Assembly: GCF_001463745.1 (NCBI RefSeq)
Contig: NZ_BBWJ01000035.1
Span: forward strand, 1-64,000
Direction: 5' to 3'
Origin: Aureimonas sp. AU22
GTDB taxonomy: Bacteria; Pseudomonadota; Alphaproteobacteria; Rhizobiales; Rhizobiaceae
DNA length: 64,000 nucleotides
How positions within the stretch are numbered: the first letter of the stretch is position 1; each line of letters starts with the position of its first letter. A program made the translations under genes and the position numbers. Below are positions 53,688 through 63,017 of this stretch, piece after piece. The notes beneath the pieces were generated by a model. It made no database searches and was not told where the DNA came from. It saw nothing but the letters and a program-made list of their open reading frames with translations.

Positions 53688-54251
53688 ATGCTCTTCAGGC
53701 GTCGCCAGCCCGAAACCCTAGCGCAGAAGCTGCGGGCGGCGCTTTGGCCACGCCGCTCCTGGCGGCGCTCGCTCCTCTACATGAAAAAACGGGTCCTGCG
53801 CCTTCGCGCGACGCCCCATGCGATCGCGGCCGGCGTCGCGGCCGGCGTCTTCGCCACCTTCACGCCGCTCATCGGCTTCCACTTCATCATGGCCTTCGTG
53901 ATCGCCTACCTGATCCGCGGCAGCCTGCCGGCGGCAGCGCTCGGCTGCCTCATCGGCAATCCGTTGACCTATCCGTTGATCTGGGGCGCGACCTATGAAA
54001 CGGGGCGCTTCCTCCTCGCCGCCGAAATCCCGGACGGGAAGGCGCCGGAAAGCCTCGGGGCGGCGCTCGCCCATGGCGACATCGCGGCGATCTGGGCGCC
54101 CTACCTCAAGCCCATGCTCGTCGGCTCGATCCCTCTCGGCCTCTTCTTCTCCCTCGTTTCCTACGCGCTGGTGCTCGTCGGGGTGCGCAGCTTCCAGGCC
54201 GCGCGGGCCCACAAGGCAGCCGGCGCCCCCGCCGTGGAGCCCGCCCCATGA
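53688..54251 (+). CDS. DUF2062 membrane protein
   Basis: A 187-residue protein with about three membrane helices. The DUF2062 block [26 protein letters not shown] and [20 protein letters not shown] is clear. DUF2062 proteins are small inner-membrane proteins of unknown function, often next to acpS in Rhizobiales. The stop overlaps the acpS start by 4 bases (ATGA), showing translational coupling. Confidence 0.88.
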   Translation: MLFRRRQPETLAQKLRAALWPRRSWRRSLLYMKKRVLRLRATPHAIAAGVAAGVFATFTPLIGFHFIMAFVIAYLIRGSLPAAALGCLIGNPLTYPLIWGATYETGRFLLAAEIPDGKAPESLGAALAHGDIAAIWAPYLKPMLVGSIPLGLFFSLVSYALVLVGVRSFQAARAHKAAGAPAVEPAP

Positions 54252-54652
54252 TCGTCGGCATCGGCAGCGACCTCATCGACATCCGGCGCATCGAAAAGAC
54301 GCTCGAGCGGCACGGGACGCGCTTCCTCGACCGCGTCTATACGCCTGTCGAGCGCGCCAAGTCCGATCGCCGCAACCAGCGCGCGGCCTCCTACGCGAAG
54401 CGCTTCGCCGCCAAGGAAGCCTGCGCCAAGGCGCTCGGCACCGGTCTCTCGCAGGGCGTGTTCTGGCGCGACATGGGCGTCGTCAACCTGCCCGGCGGAA
54501 AGCCGACCATGGCGCTGACCAACGGCGCCGCCGAACGCCTTGCCGCCCTCGTACCCGCCGGCCACCGGCCGGTCGTGCACGTCACCATCACCGACGACTT
54601 TCCGCTGGCCCAGGCCTTCGTGATCATCGAAGCGCTGCCCGACGAGGGCTGA
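54248..54652 (+). CDS. acpS: holo-[acyl-carrier-protein] synthase
   Basis: A 134-residue enzyme that attaches 4-phosphopantetheine from CoA to acyl carrier protein. [16 protein letters not shown] has the conserved Asp of the metal site, and [14 protein letters not shown] has the catalytic Glu/Lys. It is coupled to DUF2062 upstream and followed by lepB, rnc and era, a common alphaproteobacterial order. Confidence 0.95.
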   Translation: MIVGIGSDLIDIRRIEKTLERHGTRFLDRVYTPVERAKSDRRNQRAASYAKRFAAKEACAKALGTGLSQGVFWRDMGVVNLPGGKPTMALTNGAAERLAALVPAGHRPVVHVTITDDFPLAQAFVIIEALPDEG

Positions 54653-54742
54653 CGGGCCGAGCCCGTTGCCCAAACCTGAACAAGACATTACTAGAGCCCA
54701 GTGCGGCCAAGGGCGCGCACGGCAATCGGGAACGAAAAGCGC

Positions 54743-55477
54743 ATGGTCGATCGCGCCGTCAGCAAGGACAAGGGTGGCTTCGGGGAGACGGTGAAGGTCG
54801 TCGTCCAGGCGCTGCTGCTCGCGCTGGTCATCCGCACCTTCCTGTTCCAGCCCTTCTCGATCCCGTCGGGATCGATGATGCCGACGCTGCTGATCGGGGA
54901 CTATCTCTTCGTCTCCAAGTGGTCCTACGGCTTCTCGAAATACTCGTTTCCGTTCTCGCCCGACCTCTACGACGGGCGCATCCTGGCTTCGAGCCCCGAG
55001 CGCGGCGACATCATCGTCTTCCGCAAGCCGAACGAGGTTCAGACCGACTACATCAAGCGCCTCGTCGGGCTGCCGGGCGACCGCGTCCAGATGCGCGACG
55101 GCGTCCTCTACATCAACGGCCAAGCCGTGCCGAAGGAGCCGGACGGCTTCTTCACGACCGAGTCGGGCGCCCAGATCCCGAAGTACCGCGAGACCCTGCC
55201 CAACGGCGTGACCTACGACACGCTCGACGCCGAGCCCAATTCCGTGGGCGACAACACGCGCGAGTTCGTGGTGCCGGCCGACCATTACTTCATGATGGGC
55301 GACAACCGGGACAACTCGCTCGATTCGCGCTTCGACGTCGGCTACGTGCCGTTCGAGAACCTCGTCGGCAAGGCGCAGGTGATCTTTTTCTCGATGGAGA
55401 ACGACGCGTCGCCGCTCGAAGTCTGGGAGTGGCCGTCCAGCCTGCGGCCGAGCCGTATCCTCACATGGCTCGGGTAA
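54743..55477 (+). CDS. lepB: signal peptidase I
   Basis: A 244-residue membrane protease that cuts signal peptides. One N-terminal helix (about 16-34) leads to the catalytic Ser44 in SIPSGSMMPTLL. The general base Lys105 is in DYIKRLVGLPGDRV, and FMMGDNRDNSLDSRF is the last family box. ATG 54743 is preferred to GTG 54701, which would add 14 residues. The last 13 bases overlap rnc. Confidence 0.95.
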   Translation: MVDRAVSKDKGGFGETVKVVVQALLLALVIRTFLFQPFSIPSGSMMPTLLIGDYLFVSKWSYGFSKYSFPFSPDLYDGRILASSPERGDIIVFRKPNEVQTDYIKRLVGLPGDRVQMRDGVLYINGQAVPKEPDGFFTTESGAQIPKYRETLPNGVTYDTLDAEPNSVGDNTREFVVPADHYFMMGDNRDNSLDSRFDVGYVPFENLVGKAQVIFFSMENDASPLEVWEWPSSLRPSRILTWLG

Positions 55478-56178
55478 AGGGCGGCACCGAGGCTCTGGTG
55501 CGGCTCGAGCTGCGGCTCGGCCTGAAGTTCACTGATCGCGCGCGCCTGGAGCGCGCGCTCACCCATTCCAGCCTGAAGCGCTCCGCGAGCGACGCCAGCT
55601 ACGAGCGGCTGGAGTTTCTCGGCGATCGCGTGCTCGGTCTCGTGATCGCGCAGAAACTCTTCGAGACGCATCCGAAATCCGACGAGGGCGATCTGTCGCT
55701 GCGGCTGAACACGCTCGTCAGCGCCCAGACCTGCGCGGTGGTCGCCGACGAGATGGGCTTGCCCGAGTTCATCCGTCACGGCTCCGACCTCAAGCGCGCG
55801 GCGGCCGGCAAGAACCGCTCGATCCGTGCCGACGTCGTCGAGGCGCTGATCGCCGCGATCTACCTGGAACACGGGTTGGAGGTGGCGCGCGACTTCGTGC
55901 TCGAGCGGTGGGCGCCCCACCTGTCGGGTTCCCAGGTCGCGCGCCGCGACCCGAAGACCGAGCTGCAGGAATGGGCGCACAAGCGTGCGGGCGCACCGCC
56001 CGCCTACGAGCTGCTCGACCGTTCCGGACCCGACCACGAGCCTGTCTTCACGGTGCGTGCCGCGATCGAGGGCGTCGCACCCGCCGAAGGGCGAGGCCCT
56101 TCGAAACGCGTCGCCGAACAGCGGGCCGCCGAAGCGATTCTCGTGCGCGAGGGCGTGTGGGAGCCGGAAGAGGCATGA
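55465..56178 (+). CDS. rnc: ribonuclease III
   Basis: A 237-residue endonuclease for double-stranded RNA. The signature YERLEFLGDRVLGLVIA (catalytic Asp54) and Glu126 in DVVEALIAAIYLEHG define the nuclease domain; a C-terminal dsRNA-binding domain (about 160-230) has DPKTELQEWAHKRAG and SKRVAEQRAAEAIL. It processes rRNA precursors. ATG 55465 overlaps the lepB end by 13 bases. Confidence 0.95.
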   Translation: MARVKGGTEALVRLELRLGLKFTDRARLERALTHSSLKRSASDASYERLEFLGDRVLGLVIAQKLFETHPKSDEGDLSLRLNTLVSAQTCAVVADEMGLPEFIRHGSDLKRAAAGKNRSIRADVVEALIAAIYLEHGLEVARDFVLERWAPHLSGSQVARRDPKTELQEWAHKRAGAPPAYELLDRSGPDHEPVFTVRAAIEGVAPAEGRGPSKRVAEQRAAEAILVREGVWEPEEA

Positions 56179-56254
56179 CCCGCGCAGCGCACACCGTTAT
56201 CCAGCGCGTATCCCCGCGCCCAGACCAGCGAGTTTCCCATTGACCGACAACGAG

Positions 56255-57187
56255 ATGACGCCCGAGACCGAGGATCAGACGGCCGAACCCCAGGGGCCGA
56301 CGCGGTCGGGCTTCGTCGCGCTGCTCGGCGCCCCCAATGCCGGCAAGTCGACGCTCGTCAACCAGCTCGTCGGCACGAAGGTCTCGATCGTCACCCACAA
56401 GGTGCAGACGACGCGCGCTCTCGTGCGCGGCATCGCCACGCGTGATCGCACGCAGATCGTCTTCGTCGACACGCCCGGCGTCTTCAACCCGAAGCGCCGG
56501 CTCGACCGCGCCATGGTGAAGACCGCCTGGGGCGGCGCCAAGGACGCCGACATCGTGCTGCCGATCATCGACGCCGACCGGGGCGTCAACGAGGAGGTCG
56601 AGGCGATTCTGGGTCGCCTCGCCGAGGTGACGCAGCCGAAGGTGCTCCTCCTCAACAAGGTGGATCGCATCAAGCGGGACAGGCTCCTTGGGCTGACGCA
56701 GGAGATCACCGCCAAGGCAGAGTTCGAGCGCGTCTTCATGATCTCGGCGCTGACCGGTTCGGGCTGCGACGACCTCATGGACTTCCTCGCCCAGAGGCTG
56801 CCGGAAGGCCCCTGGTACTACCCGGAGGACCAGATCTCCGACCTGCCGCTGCGCCAGCTCGCGGCCGAGATCACGCGCGAAAAGCTCTACCTGCGCCTCC
56901 ACCAGGAGTTGCCCTATTCCTCCACCGTCGAGACCGAGCTCTGGGAGCAGAAGCCGGACGGGTCGGTGCGGATCGAGCAGACGATCTACGTCGAGCGCGA
57001 CAGCCAGAAGGCCATCGTCCTCGGCCACAAGGGCGAGACGATCAAGGCGATCGGCTCGGCCGCCCGCAAGGAGATCACCGAGGCCGCCGAGCAGAAGGTG
57101 CATCTTTTCCTGTTCGTGAAGGTGCGCGAGAACTGGGGCGACGACCCCGAGCGCTATCGCGAGATGGGCCTCGACTTCCACAGCTGA
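56255..57187 (+). CDS. era: GTPase Era
   Basis: A 310-residue GTPase that binds 16S rRNA and helps 30S assembly. G1 is [10 protein letters not shown]3 is DTPGVF, G4 is NKVD, and the C-terminal KH domain has [27 protein letters not shown] at 56240, in frame 15 bases upstream, is a possible alternative start; neither has a strong ribosome binding site. It lies between rnc and recO. Confidence 0.95.
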   Translation: MTPETEDQTAEPQGPTRSGFVALLGAPNAGKSTLVNQLVGTKVSIVTHKVQTTRALVRGIATRDRTQIVFVDTPGVFNPKRRLDRAMVKTAWGGAKDADIVLPIIDADRGVNEEVEAILGRLAEVTQPKVLLLNKVDRIKRDRLLGLTQEITAKAEFERVFMISALTGSGCDDLMDFLAQRLPEGPWYYPEDQISDLPLRQLAAEITREKLYLRLHQELPYSSTVETELWEQKPDGSVRIEQTIYVERDSQKAIVLGHKGETIKAIGSAARKEITEAAEQKVHLFLFVKVRENWGDDPERYREMGLDFHS

Positions 57188-57258
57188 AAGCGTGCGGACG
57201 AGCCGCCGCGTGCCTATATCAGGGGTCTGCCGCAACCCGAACGGACCCCTGGCTCTCC

Positions 57259-58008
57259 ATGGAATGGCGTGAAGAAGGCATCGTCCTCGGCGTGCGCCGC
57301 CAGGGGGAGACGAGCGTCGTCGCCGAGGTGATGACGCGCAGCCGCGGCCGCCATCTCGGTCTCATTCGCGGTGGCCGCTCGCGCCGGCTTCAGCCCGTGC
57401 TCCAGCCCGGCAACACGATCGATGTGACGTGGCGGGCGCGGCTCGACGAGCATCTCGGCTTCATGACGGTGGAGCCCGTGGCGCTCCGCGCCGCGCGGCT
57501 GATGGAGAATGCCGTCGGCCTCTACGGCATCCAGCTACTCGCGGCGCATCTGCGCCTGCTGCCGGAGCGCGACGCCCATCCGCGCCTCTTCGACACGCTG
57601 GCCTTGATCGTCGAGCATCTCGACGATCCCGTGGCGGCCGGCGCTTTGATCCTTCGGTTCGAAATCGCGCTTCTGGAGGAGCTGGGCTTCGGCCTCGACC
57701 TCGAGACCTGCGCGGCTTCGGGCGCGCGCGAGGATCTGGTCTACGTGTCGCCGAAATCCGGCCGCGCCGTCAGCCGGGAAGCCGGCGAGCCCTGGCGCGA
57801 CAAGCTGTTGCCGCTGCCCGCCTTCCTCAAGGGCGGCGATGCCGCGCCCGGCTCGACCGACGTGGCGGACGGGTTTCGTATGACCGGCTTCTTCCTCGCC
57901 CGCCACGTCTGGGAACCCCGTGCCTTGAAGGAACCGGATGCCAGGCTTGGCACGCTCGGCGTGATCGCGCGCTCTACCGCATTGCCTAGAGCTTCAACGG
58001 CAGAATGA
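57259..58008 (+). CDS. recO: DNA repair protein RecO
   Basis: A 249-residue recombination mediator that loads RecA together with RecR. The N-terminal OB-fold begins [19 protein letters not shown] and the helical C-terminal domain has [20 protein letters not shown], the family hallmark. The usual zinc cysteine set of some RecO proteins is reduced here to one Cys. The 3-prime end overlaps the convergent tyrosine-phosphatase-like gene by 23 bases. Confidence 0.93.
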   Translation: MEWREEGIVLGVRRQGETSVVAEVMTRSRGRHLGLIRGGRSRRLQPVLQPGNTIDVTWRARLDEHLGFMTVEPVALRAARLMENAVGLYGIQLLAAHLRLLPERDAHPRLFDTLALIVEHLDDPVAAGALILRFEIALLEELGFGLDLETCAASGAREDLVYVSPKSGRAVSREAGEPWRDKLLPLPAFLKGGDAAPGSTDVADGFRMTGFFLARHVWEPRALKEPDARLGTLGVIARSTALPRASTAE

Positions 58009-58501
58009 ACGGCGTGCCGGAGAAGGCGTCCGCACCGCGCCCGATCCCGGCGATGGCCTTCACCATGCGCCCGCCGCGCCCGAGCTTCTCGTCCGCCATG
58101 CTGACCAGAAGCGGGTTCGGGGTCGCCGAGGGAGCGCGGCGGCGAAGCTCCTGCGCGAGTGCGTCCTCGTCCAGCTTCGGGTTGATCGCGAGCGCCAGGA
58201 TGTAGGCCGCCGCCGTGGAGCGGCTGATGCCGGCCCAGCAGTGCACCGCCAGCGGCTTGTCGCGGCTCCAGCGGTGGCCGAACTCCAGGAGCCGGTCGAG
58301 GTGATGGCTGGCGGGATGCGTCATGCCCTCCGCCGGCGCCGCGATGTCGTTCATCCCGAGGAACAGATGCCGCTCCGGCGCAATGGAGGAGGGGCGCTCG
58401 ACCACCGTGTCGGCGTTGATCAGCGTCACCACGTCCTCAGCGCCGTGAGTGGCAACCGTGGCATGGAGATCGGCGAGCGAGGAGACGACGAGATAGCTCA
58501 T
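57986..58501 (-). CDS. tyrosine-phosphatase-like protein
   Basis: A 171-residue protein with the CX5R active-site loop [14 protein letters not shown] (Cys followed by Arg), typical of dual-specificity phosphatases. An upstream Asp-containing loop is not obvious. Phosphate-ester substrates are unknown. The ATG overlaps the stop of the HD gene (ATGA), so it is the last member of a three-gene operon. Confidence 0.8.
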   Translation of the reverse strand: MSYLVVSSLADLHATVATHGAEDVVTLINADTVVERPSSIAPERHLFLGMNDIAAPAEGMTHPASHHLDRLLEFGHRWSRDKPLAVHCWAGISRSTAAAYILALAINPKLDEDALAQELRRRAPSATPNPLLVSMADEKLGRGGRMVKAIAGIGRGADAFSGTPFILPLKL

Positions 58502-59133
58502 GGGGCCTTTTCCGTGTGGCCGCCGGCCAGAGTCTCGAGGAAGCGGAAGCGTTCGAGGTAGCGCCGGCCGACCTCTGCCGCAGGCTGCGGGGTGAAGCGT
58601 TCGGGCGAGGGCAGCGTCCCGCTCGGCCGACCGAACAGCGCCTGCGCCTCGGCCGGCTGGAAGCCCGCGAGCAGCTTCGCCTCGAAATAGGCCGACACCC
58701 GGTCCGCCGCCTTGATGGCGCGCTTGATGCCGATGGGCAGGTCCGCCGGCAGGCCGAAGCGCCGGTGCACAGCGGCCTGGAGCCGTGCCTCGACGCCTTT
58801 GTAGTCGCCGCCGAGCACGCTCTTGAAGGGCGAGATCATGTCGCCAATCACGTATTCCGGGGCATCGTGCAGAAGCGCGGCAAGGCGCCAGCGGGGATCG
58901 CGCTCGCGGGCGCCGACGATCTCCTCGACGATCAGCGAATGCTGGGCGACTGAGAAGGCGTGGTCGCCGACGGTCTGCCCGTTCCAGCGCGCGACGCGGG
59001 CAAGCCCGTGCGCGATGTCCTCGATCTCGACGTCGAGCGGGGAAGGGTCGAGGAGGTCGAGCCGCCGCCCGCTCAGCATACGCTGCCAGACGCGCGGCGG
59101 TTTGGCAGGCTTGGCGGCGGCCGACATGCTCAT
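58498..59133 (-). CDS. HD-domain hydrolase (YfbR-like)
   Basis: A 211-residue metal-dependent phosphohydrolase. FSVAQHSLIVEEI and ALLHDAPEYVIGDMISP give the H...HD pattern, with a later Asp in IKAADRVSAYFE. The likely activity is nucleotide dephosphorylation, as for YfbR. ATG 59133 overlaps the ygfZ-like stop by 4 bases, and its own stop overlaps the phosphatase start. Confidence 0.83.
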   Translation of the reverse strand: MSMSAAAKPAKPPRVWQRMLSGRRLDLLDPSPLDVEIEDIAHGLARVARWNGQTVGDHAFSVAQHSLIVEEIVGARERDPRWRLAALLHDAPEYVIGDMISPFKSVLGGDYKGVEARLQAAVHRRFGLPADLPIGIKRAIKAADRVSAYFEAKLLAGFQPAEAQALFGRPSGTLPSPERFTPQPAAEVGRRYLERFRFLETLAGGHTEKAP

Positions 59134-59966
59134 GCTTCGCCGCCGGCCCCCGGCTGCGGCAGCGCATAGCCCGCCCAGGACGGCACCTCCGCTTCCACCG
59201 GCACACCGTCGGCCGAGAGTTCCGCGCCGGCGCTCAGCGCATCCACCAGCCGGTCGATCCGCACCATGCCGATCCCGAGGCTTTCCACGGCCGACAGCAC
59301 GGTGCCGATCGCCTTGCCGCCGGCCTCGAGATTGGAGCCGGGTGTCAGGTGGCCCTCGGCGCGCAGCACCATCACGCGCCGCCGCGCCGTGCCCCGGTGC
59401 TGCATTCTGGAAACAACCTCCTGGCCGACGAAGCATCCCTTGCGAAACGAGACGCCCTCGTTCTGGTCGAGCAGCACGTCGTGCGGAAACACGTCCGACC
59501 CTGGGAAGTCCCGCTCGGCCTCGGCGATCCCGAGCGACAGGCGTAGCGCCTCGAAATCGGACGGATTGCCATCGTCGGCGGCTATCTCCTCGTAGCGGCG
59601 GAAGACGCGGGCCGGGAAACGTCGATCCGCGAGCGCGCCGTCGGAAGGGGCGGCCTCGTCCCAGACCGCCACCACGGGCTCGTCGCTCGGCGCGATCGTC
59701 ACCTTCGCCCGCAGTTTGTAGAGCGTCAGACGCTTGGCGAGGTCGCCGCGCGCACCGGCCGCGACGTCGAGCCGCAAGCCGCCCTCGATGCGGCTGACGA
59801 GGAAGTCGAAGAGGATCTTGCCCTGCGGCGTCAGCAACGCCGACGGCCGCGCTTCCCCGTCGCTCAAGGAGGCCAGGTCGGCGGTGACCAGGTTCTGCAG
59901 AAACGGCTCGGCTTCAGTGCCCGTTACGAGAAGCGTCGCGCGGTCCGGGAGGTGGGCATGGGGCAT
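59130..59966 (-). CDS. ygfZ: YgfZ/GcvT-fold folate-binding protein
   Basis: A 278-residue protein of the YgfZ/IBA57 family that supports assembly of certain Fe-S enzymes, with the diagnostic KGCFVGQEVVSRMQHRG segment holding the conserved Cys. LPDRATLLVTG and FLQNLVTADL match the N-terminus. ATG 59966 is used; ATG 59999 would add 11 residues. It heads an operon with overlapping HD and phosphatase genes. Confidence 0.88.
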   Translation of the reverse strand: MPHAHLPDRATLLVTGTEAEPFLQNLVTADLASLSDGEARPSALLTPQGKILFDFLVSRIEGGLRLDVAAGARGDLAKRLTLYKLRAKVTIAPSDEPVVAVWDEAAPSDGALADRRFPARVFRRYEEIAADDGNPSDFEALRLSLGIAEAERDFPGSDVFPHDVLLDQNEGVSFRKGCFVGQEVVSRMQHRGTARRRVMVLRAEGHLTPGSNLEAGGKAIGTVLSAVESLGIGMVRIDRLVDALSAGAELSADGVPVEAEVPSWAGYALPQPGAGGEA

Positions 59967-60045
59967 GGAACATGGATCCAGGGCTTCGACCGAAATCATG
60001 GTCTCGAACCCTATGTGCCGATCGCCGTCACCAAAACAAGGGCGC

Positions 60046-60861
60046 TCAATCGCCGTCGACGAAGAACTCGAAGCGGCCTTCGGGCGAGATGCCGACGCGG
60101 TAGAAATCGTAGGAACCGTTGGCGACCATGCGTTGGTAGTCGCCCGCGGTCACCAGCTCGAACAGCTCCACGAGCTGCGGCTTGGTGAGGGCGCCGAGAT
60201 CGACCTGCGTGAAATATGGCCAGACGTAGATTTCGTTCTCGCCGCCCGGGTCGAGCCGGACATGGCCGGCCTGCAACGTCTCGTAGAGAATGGCGAGAAG
60301 CTCGACCCCTTCGCCGTCGCCGGAAGCTTCCTTGAGGGTCACCACCGGGTCCTGGTCGGGCTGGGTGGCGGACACGATCGTCGGGTCTGCGCCGGTCTCG
60401 AAATAGGGCTTCAGCTTCTCGATATCGCCAGTGCGCGCAGCCTCCATCAGCTTGGCGCGCAAGTCGCGTACGGGCTGGGGCAGGTCCTGGTCGCCGTAGG
60501 CGATCTCGATCGGCGGAAGGTCGCCGGTGGGCGCCCGCTGCGCTCCCTCGTCCCCGGTTTCCGGCACGGCTTCGTCGTCGCCGGGCGCGGTCTCGATCGG
60601 GCCGGAGGCGGGTTCTGGGGGCTGCGCCTGCGGCGGCGTTGGGGTGCTTCCCGGGGCCTGAGGCTGTGCCGGGGGCGCGCCGTCCGTCGCCGCGGGCTCG
60701 CCCGGGACGGGCGGCAGGGGCACGGCGACGATGCCTTCGCGCCCGGGCAACACGTTGCCGTCCTCGCCCGTGATCTGGGACAGCGCCAGGGCAGGGGCGG
60801 CAGCGACGCCGTTCGAGGCGAGAAGGGAGAACGCGAGAAGGGCGCGTTGGAAGCTCGTCAT
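60046..60861 (-). CDS. secreted protein with proline-rich linker, unknown function
   Basis: A 270-residue protein with a signal peptide (MTSFQRALLAFSLLASNG, cut near ALA), a long Pro/Ala-rich linker (about 45-120) and a compact C-terminal domain (130-270) with RDLRAKLMEAARTGDIEKLKPY, LLAILYETLQAGHVR and YDFYRVGISPEGRFEFFVDGD. I do not recognise a family. The design suggests a periplasmic domain held away from the membrane. Confidence 0.7.
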   Translation of the reverse strand: MTSFQRALLAFSLLASNGVAAAPALALSQITGEDGNVLPGREGIVAVPLPPVPGEPAATDGAPPAQPQAPGSTPTPPQAQPPEPASGPIETAPGDDEAVPETGDEGAQRAPTGDLPPIEIAYGDQDLPQPVRDLRAKLMEAARTGDIEKLKPYFETGADPTIVSATQPDQDPVVTLKEASGDGEGVELLAILYETLQAGHVRLDPGGENEIYVWPYFTQVDLGALTKPQLVELFELVTAGDYQRMVANGSYDFYRVGISPEGRFEFFVDGD

Positions 60862-60894
60862 GGGACCGTTCAAACGGGCGATGCCCGCCCTGCC

Positions 60895-61155
60895 TTACTG
60901 GAGCGAGCGGACGACGCGGAACTCGCCATGCTCGACGCGGCGACGCAGGGTGTCGAGCAGTTCGAGCACCTCGGCCTCGCCATGGTGGCGCACGAGTTCG
61001 GTGACGGCGGTCGCCATCGCTGTCTCCGCCAGGATCTCGGCCTCGATTCCGTCCGAGATGCCGTCAGCCCAAGCTTCGTTGTGATACTCGTTGGCGACTT
61101 GCTTCTTCTCGGCGACGATCATCTCGTCGAGGTCGGAACCGTGCAGATCGATCAT
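60895..61155 (-). CDS. small helical protein of unknown function
   Basis: An 86-residue acidic, alpha-helical protein (ANEYHNEAWADGISDGIEAEILAE followed by TAVTELVRHHGEAEVLELL, each shortened). No signal or membrane helix. GAAGGAG precedes the ATG. It lies between two secreted-protein genes on the same strand. No family was recognised. Confidence 0.65.
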   Translation of the reverse strand: MIDLHGSDLDEMIVAEKKQVANEYHNEAWADGISDGIEAEILAETAMATAVTELVRHHGEAEVLELLDTLRRRVEHGEFRVVRSLQ

Positions 61156-61250
61156 GCCGGACACTCCTTCTTCTACGGACCGAGGTGGCGAAGACCTCGG
61201 ATGGGGGCGGACGGCGGATCGCTCGCGCAAACCACCCTCTATACGAATTG

Positions 61251-61700
61251 TTAACTTCCGTACCTTGCGCTGATCTCGCGCGAAAGGTCGGCGCCTTCCT
61301 TGGCATATCTTTCCACGGCTACCGTCGCCGCAGGGGTACACTTGCGATAGGTCGATTCGAACGCGCGATACCCCTGGTTGAAGTGGGCGACGAGGGTCCG
61401 GCGGTCCGCTTCTCCCGGCGCCTGCGCGTCGAGAATGGCATTCATCTTCTCGCGCCACACGTCGGCGTTGGGATCGCCGCAGAGGCCGCGCAGGAAGTGC
61501 AGCGAGCCGAGAACCGTGGCGAGCCGCGAAAGCGGCTTCATGTAGGGGGCGTTCGAGGGCTTGGCGACTGGCTCCTCGGCTGCCGGTTTTTCCTCGGGCT
61601 CCGACGTCTTGGGCTGCGCGGAGGCCGCGACGGCTCCGCCCAGGGCGAGGGCGATGCCGGCAGTCGCAAGAATTCGAAGAAAATTGTCTGCAACGGCCAT
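61251..61700 (-). CDS. TIGR02301 family secreted protein
   Basis: A 149-residue exported protein (hydrophobic start about 8-28, cut after ASA). The mature part has PLSRLATVLGSLHFLRGLCG and YRKCTPAATVAVERYAKEG, with two cysteines likely to pair; this matches the alphaproteobacterial TIGR02301 family. Function unknown. Confidence 0.82.
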   Translation of the reverse strand: MAVADNFLRILATAGIALALGGAVAASAQPKTSEPEEKPAAEEPVAKPSNAPYMKPLSRLATVLGSLHFLRGLCGDPNADVWREKMNAILDAQAPGEADRRTLVAHFNQGYRAFESTYRKCTPAATVAVERYAKEGADLSREISARYGS

Positions 61701-61775
61701 GCGCCACGTTTGCAGGCCGATTGGGGTGAATGCAAGACAGGCAAAGGACTTGGAAGGGTCTTGCGCGTGTTAAGG

Positions 61776-62195
61776 TTAGCGCGCGGCGGCCTCTTCCACG
61801 ATCGATGCCAGACCTGGCGTCGTGCGTCCCTCGCCCTCCATCGCTCGCACGGTGGCGACCGGAAAGAACCGCGCCTCCTCGGCGTCGTCCGCCGCCTCCA
61901 CCGCCGGCCCGTTCCACGGCTCGAGTGCCCGGAAGACCGCGATCACGGCATGGGCGTCGTGCGCGGGATCGATCGATTCGTGCAGGCGCAGAAGCTCGAC
62001 CGCGTCGAGCTCGACGCCCGTTTCCTCACGCATCTCGCGCCGCGCGGCCTCTTCCAGGCGTTCGCCGAACTCGACCCGCCCACCTGGCAGGCTCCAGGCG
62101 CCGGCCCAGGGCGCGTGGCCCCGGCGCACGAGGCAGACCTCCTCCCCGCGAAGCAGGCAGACGGAAACACCAAGAAGGGGGCGGCGTGTGTTCAT
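61776..62195 (-). CDS. NUDIX hydrolase
   Basis: A 139-residue hydrolase with the Nudix box GGRVEFGERLEEAARREMREETGVEL in pattern G-x5-E-x7-REUxEExGU. It cleaves nucleoside diphosphate-linked substrates. ATG 62195 is used. It is divergent from the YedK-type gene, 75 bases apart. Confidence 0.87.
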   Translation of the reverse strand: MNTRRPLLGVSVCLLRGEEVCLVRRGHAPWAGAWSLPGGRVEFGERLEEAARREMREETGVELDAVELLRLHESIDPAHDAHAVIAVFRALEPWNGPAVEAADDAEEARFFPVATVRAMEGEGRTTPGLASIVEEAAAR

Positions 62196-62270
62196 GGCGC
62201 GGGCATAGAACCTTCGGCCGCCCGGAGACAAGGCTTGCGGCGCGGCGACGGCGTCCCCATCCTCGCTGTC

Positions 62271-62993
62271 ATGTGCGGACGCTTTGCCCTGACCGCGACA
62301 CCACAAGCGGTGCGCGATGCCTTCGATCTCGACGCGGTGGATCCGTTTCCGCCGCGATACAACATCGCTCCGACGCAGCCGGTTCTGCACGTCGCGCTGT
62401 TTCCGCGCCGCGGCGGCCTTCGGCGCGAGGCGAGCCTTGCGCGCTGGGGTCTCATTCCCGGATGGGCCAAGGACCCCGCGCATCTGCCGCTTCTCTTCAA
62501 CGCGCGCTCGGAGACGGCGGCGGAGCGCCAGTCGTTTCGCGGCGCCCTGCGCCATCGCCGCTGCCTCGTGCCCGCGACGGGCTTCTACGAGTGGCGCCGC
62601 ACCGAAGGCGGCAGGCCGGAGCCGTTTCTGGTCCGCCCGGCGGGCGGCGTCGTCGCGGCCTTTGCCGGCCTGCACGAAACCTTTCTGGCGGCGGACGGCA
62701 GCGAGATCGACACGGTGACGATCCTCACGGCGGCCGCCGGCCCGCGCCTGTCGGCGATCCACGAGCGTGCGCCCGTGGTGATCGCGCCCGCCGAGTTCGA
62801 ACGATGGCTCGACGTCGGCGGCCAGTCGCCGGCCGGGATCGCCGATCTCCTCCACGCAGGGCTCACCGATGCGTGGGAGGCCGTGCCGGTGTCCGACCGC
62901 GTCAACGCGGTTGCCAACATGGGGCCGGAGGTTCAGGAACGCTGCGAGGGCAGACCCACGCCGGAAGGGCCGGGTCAGCTATCCCTGTTCTAG
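62271..62993 (+). CDS. SOS response-associated peptidase (YedK/HMCES family)
   Basis: A 240-residue SRAP-domain protein. The catalytic Cys2 directly follows the initiator Met (MCGRFALT), with PRYNIAPTQ, ATGFYEWRR and AIHERAPVVI giving the other active-site residues (Glu in the YEW motif, His in IHER). It forms a DNA-protein crosslink with abasic sites in single-stranded DNA to protect them. Confidence 0.93.
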   Translation: MCGRFALTATPQAVRDAFDLDAVDPFPPRYNIAPTQPVLHVALFPRRGGLRREASLARWGLIPGWAKDPAHLPLLFNARSETAAERQSFRGALRHRRCLVPATGFYEWRRTEGGRPEPFLVRPAGGVVAAFAGLHETFLAADGSEIDTVTILTAAAGPRLSAIHERAPVVIAPAEFERWLDVGGQSPAGIADLLHAGLTDAWEAVPVSDRVNAVANMGPEVQERCEGRPTPEGPGQLSLF

Positions 62994-63017
62994 ACATCCA
63001 CGCGACGGACGGACCCC

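Noticed and set aside
61250-61256. GTTAAC, a CtrA half-site near the TIGR02301 stop
   Set aside because: No second half at N7 spacing, and it lies at the end of a gene rather than at a clear promoter.
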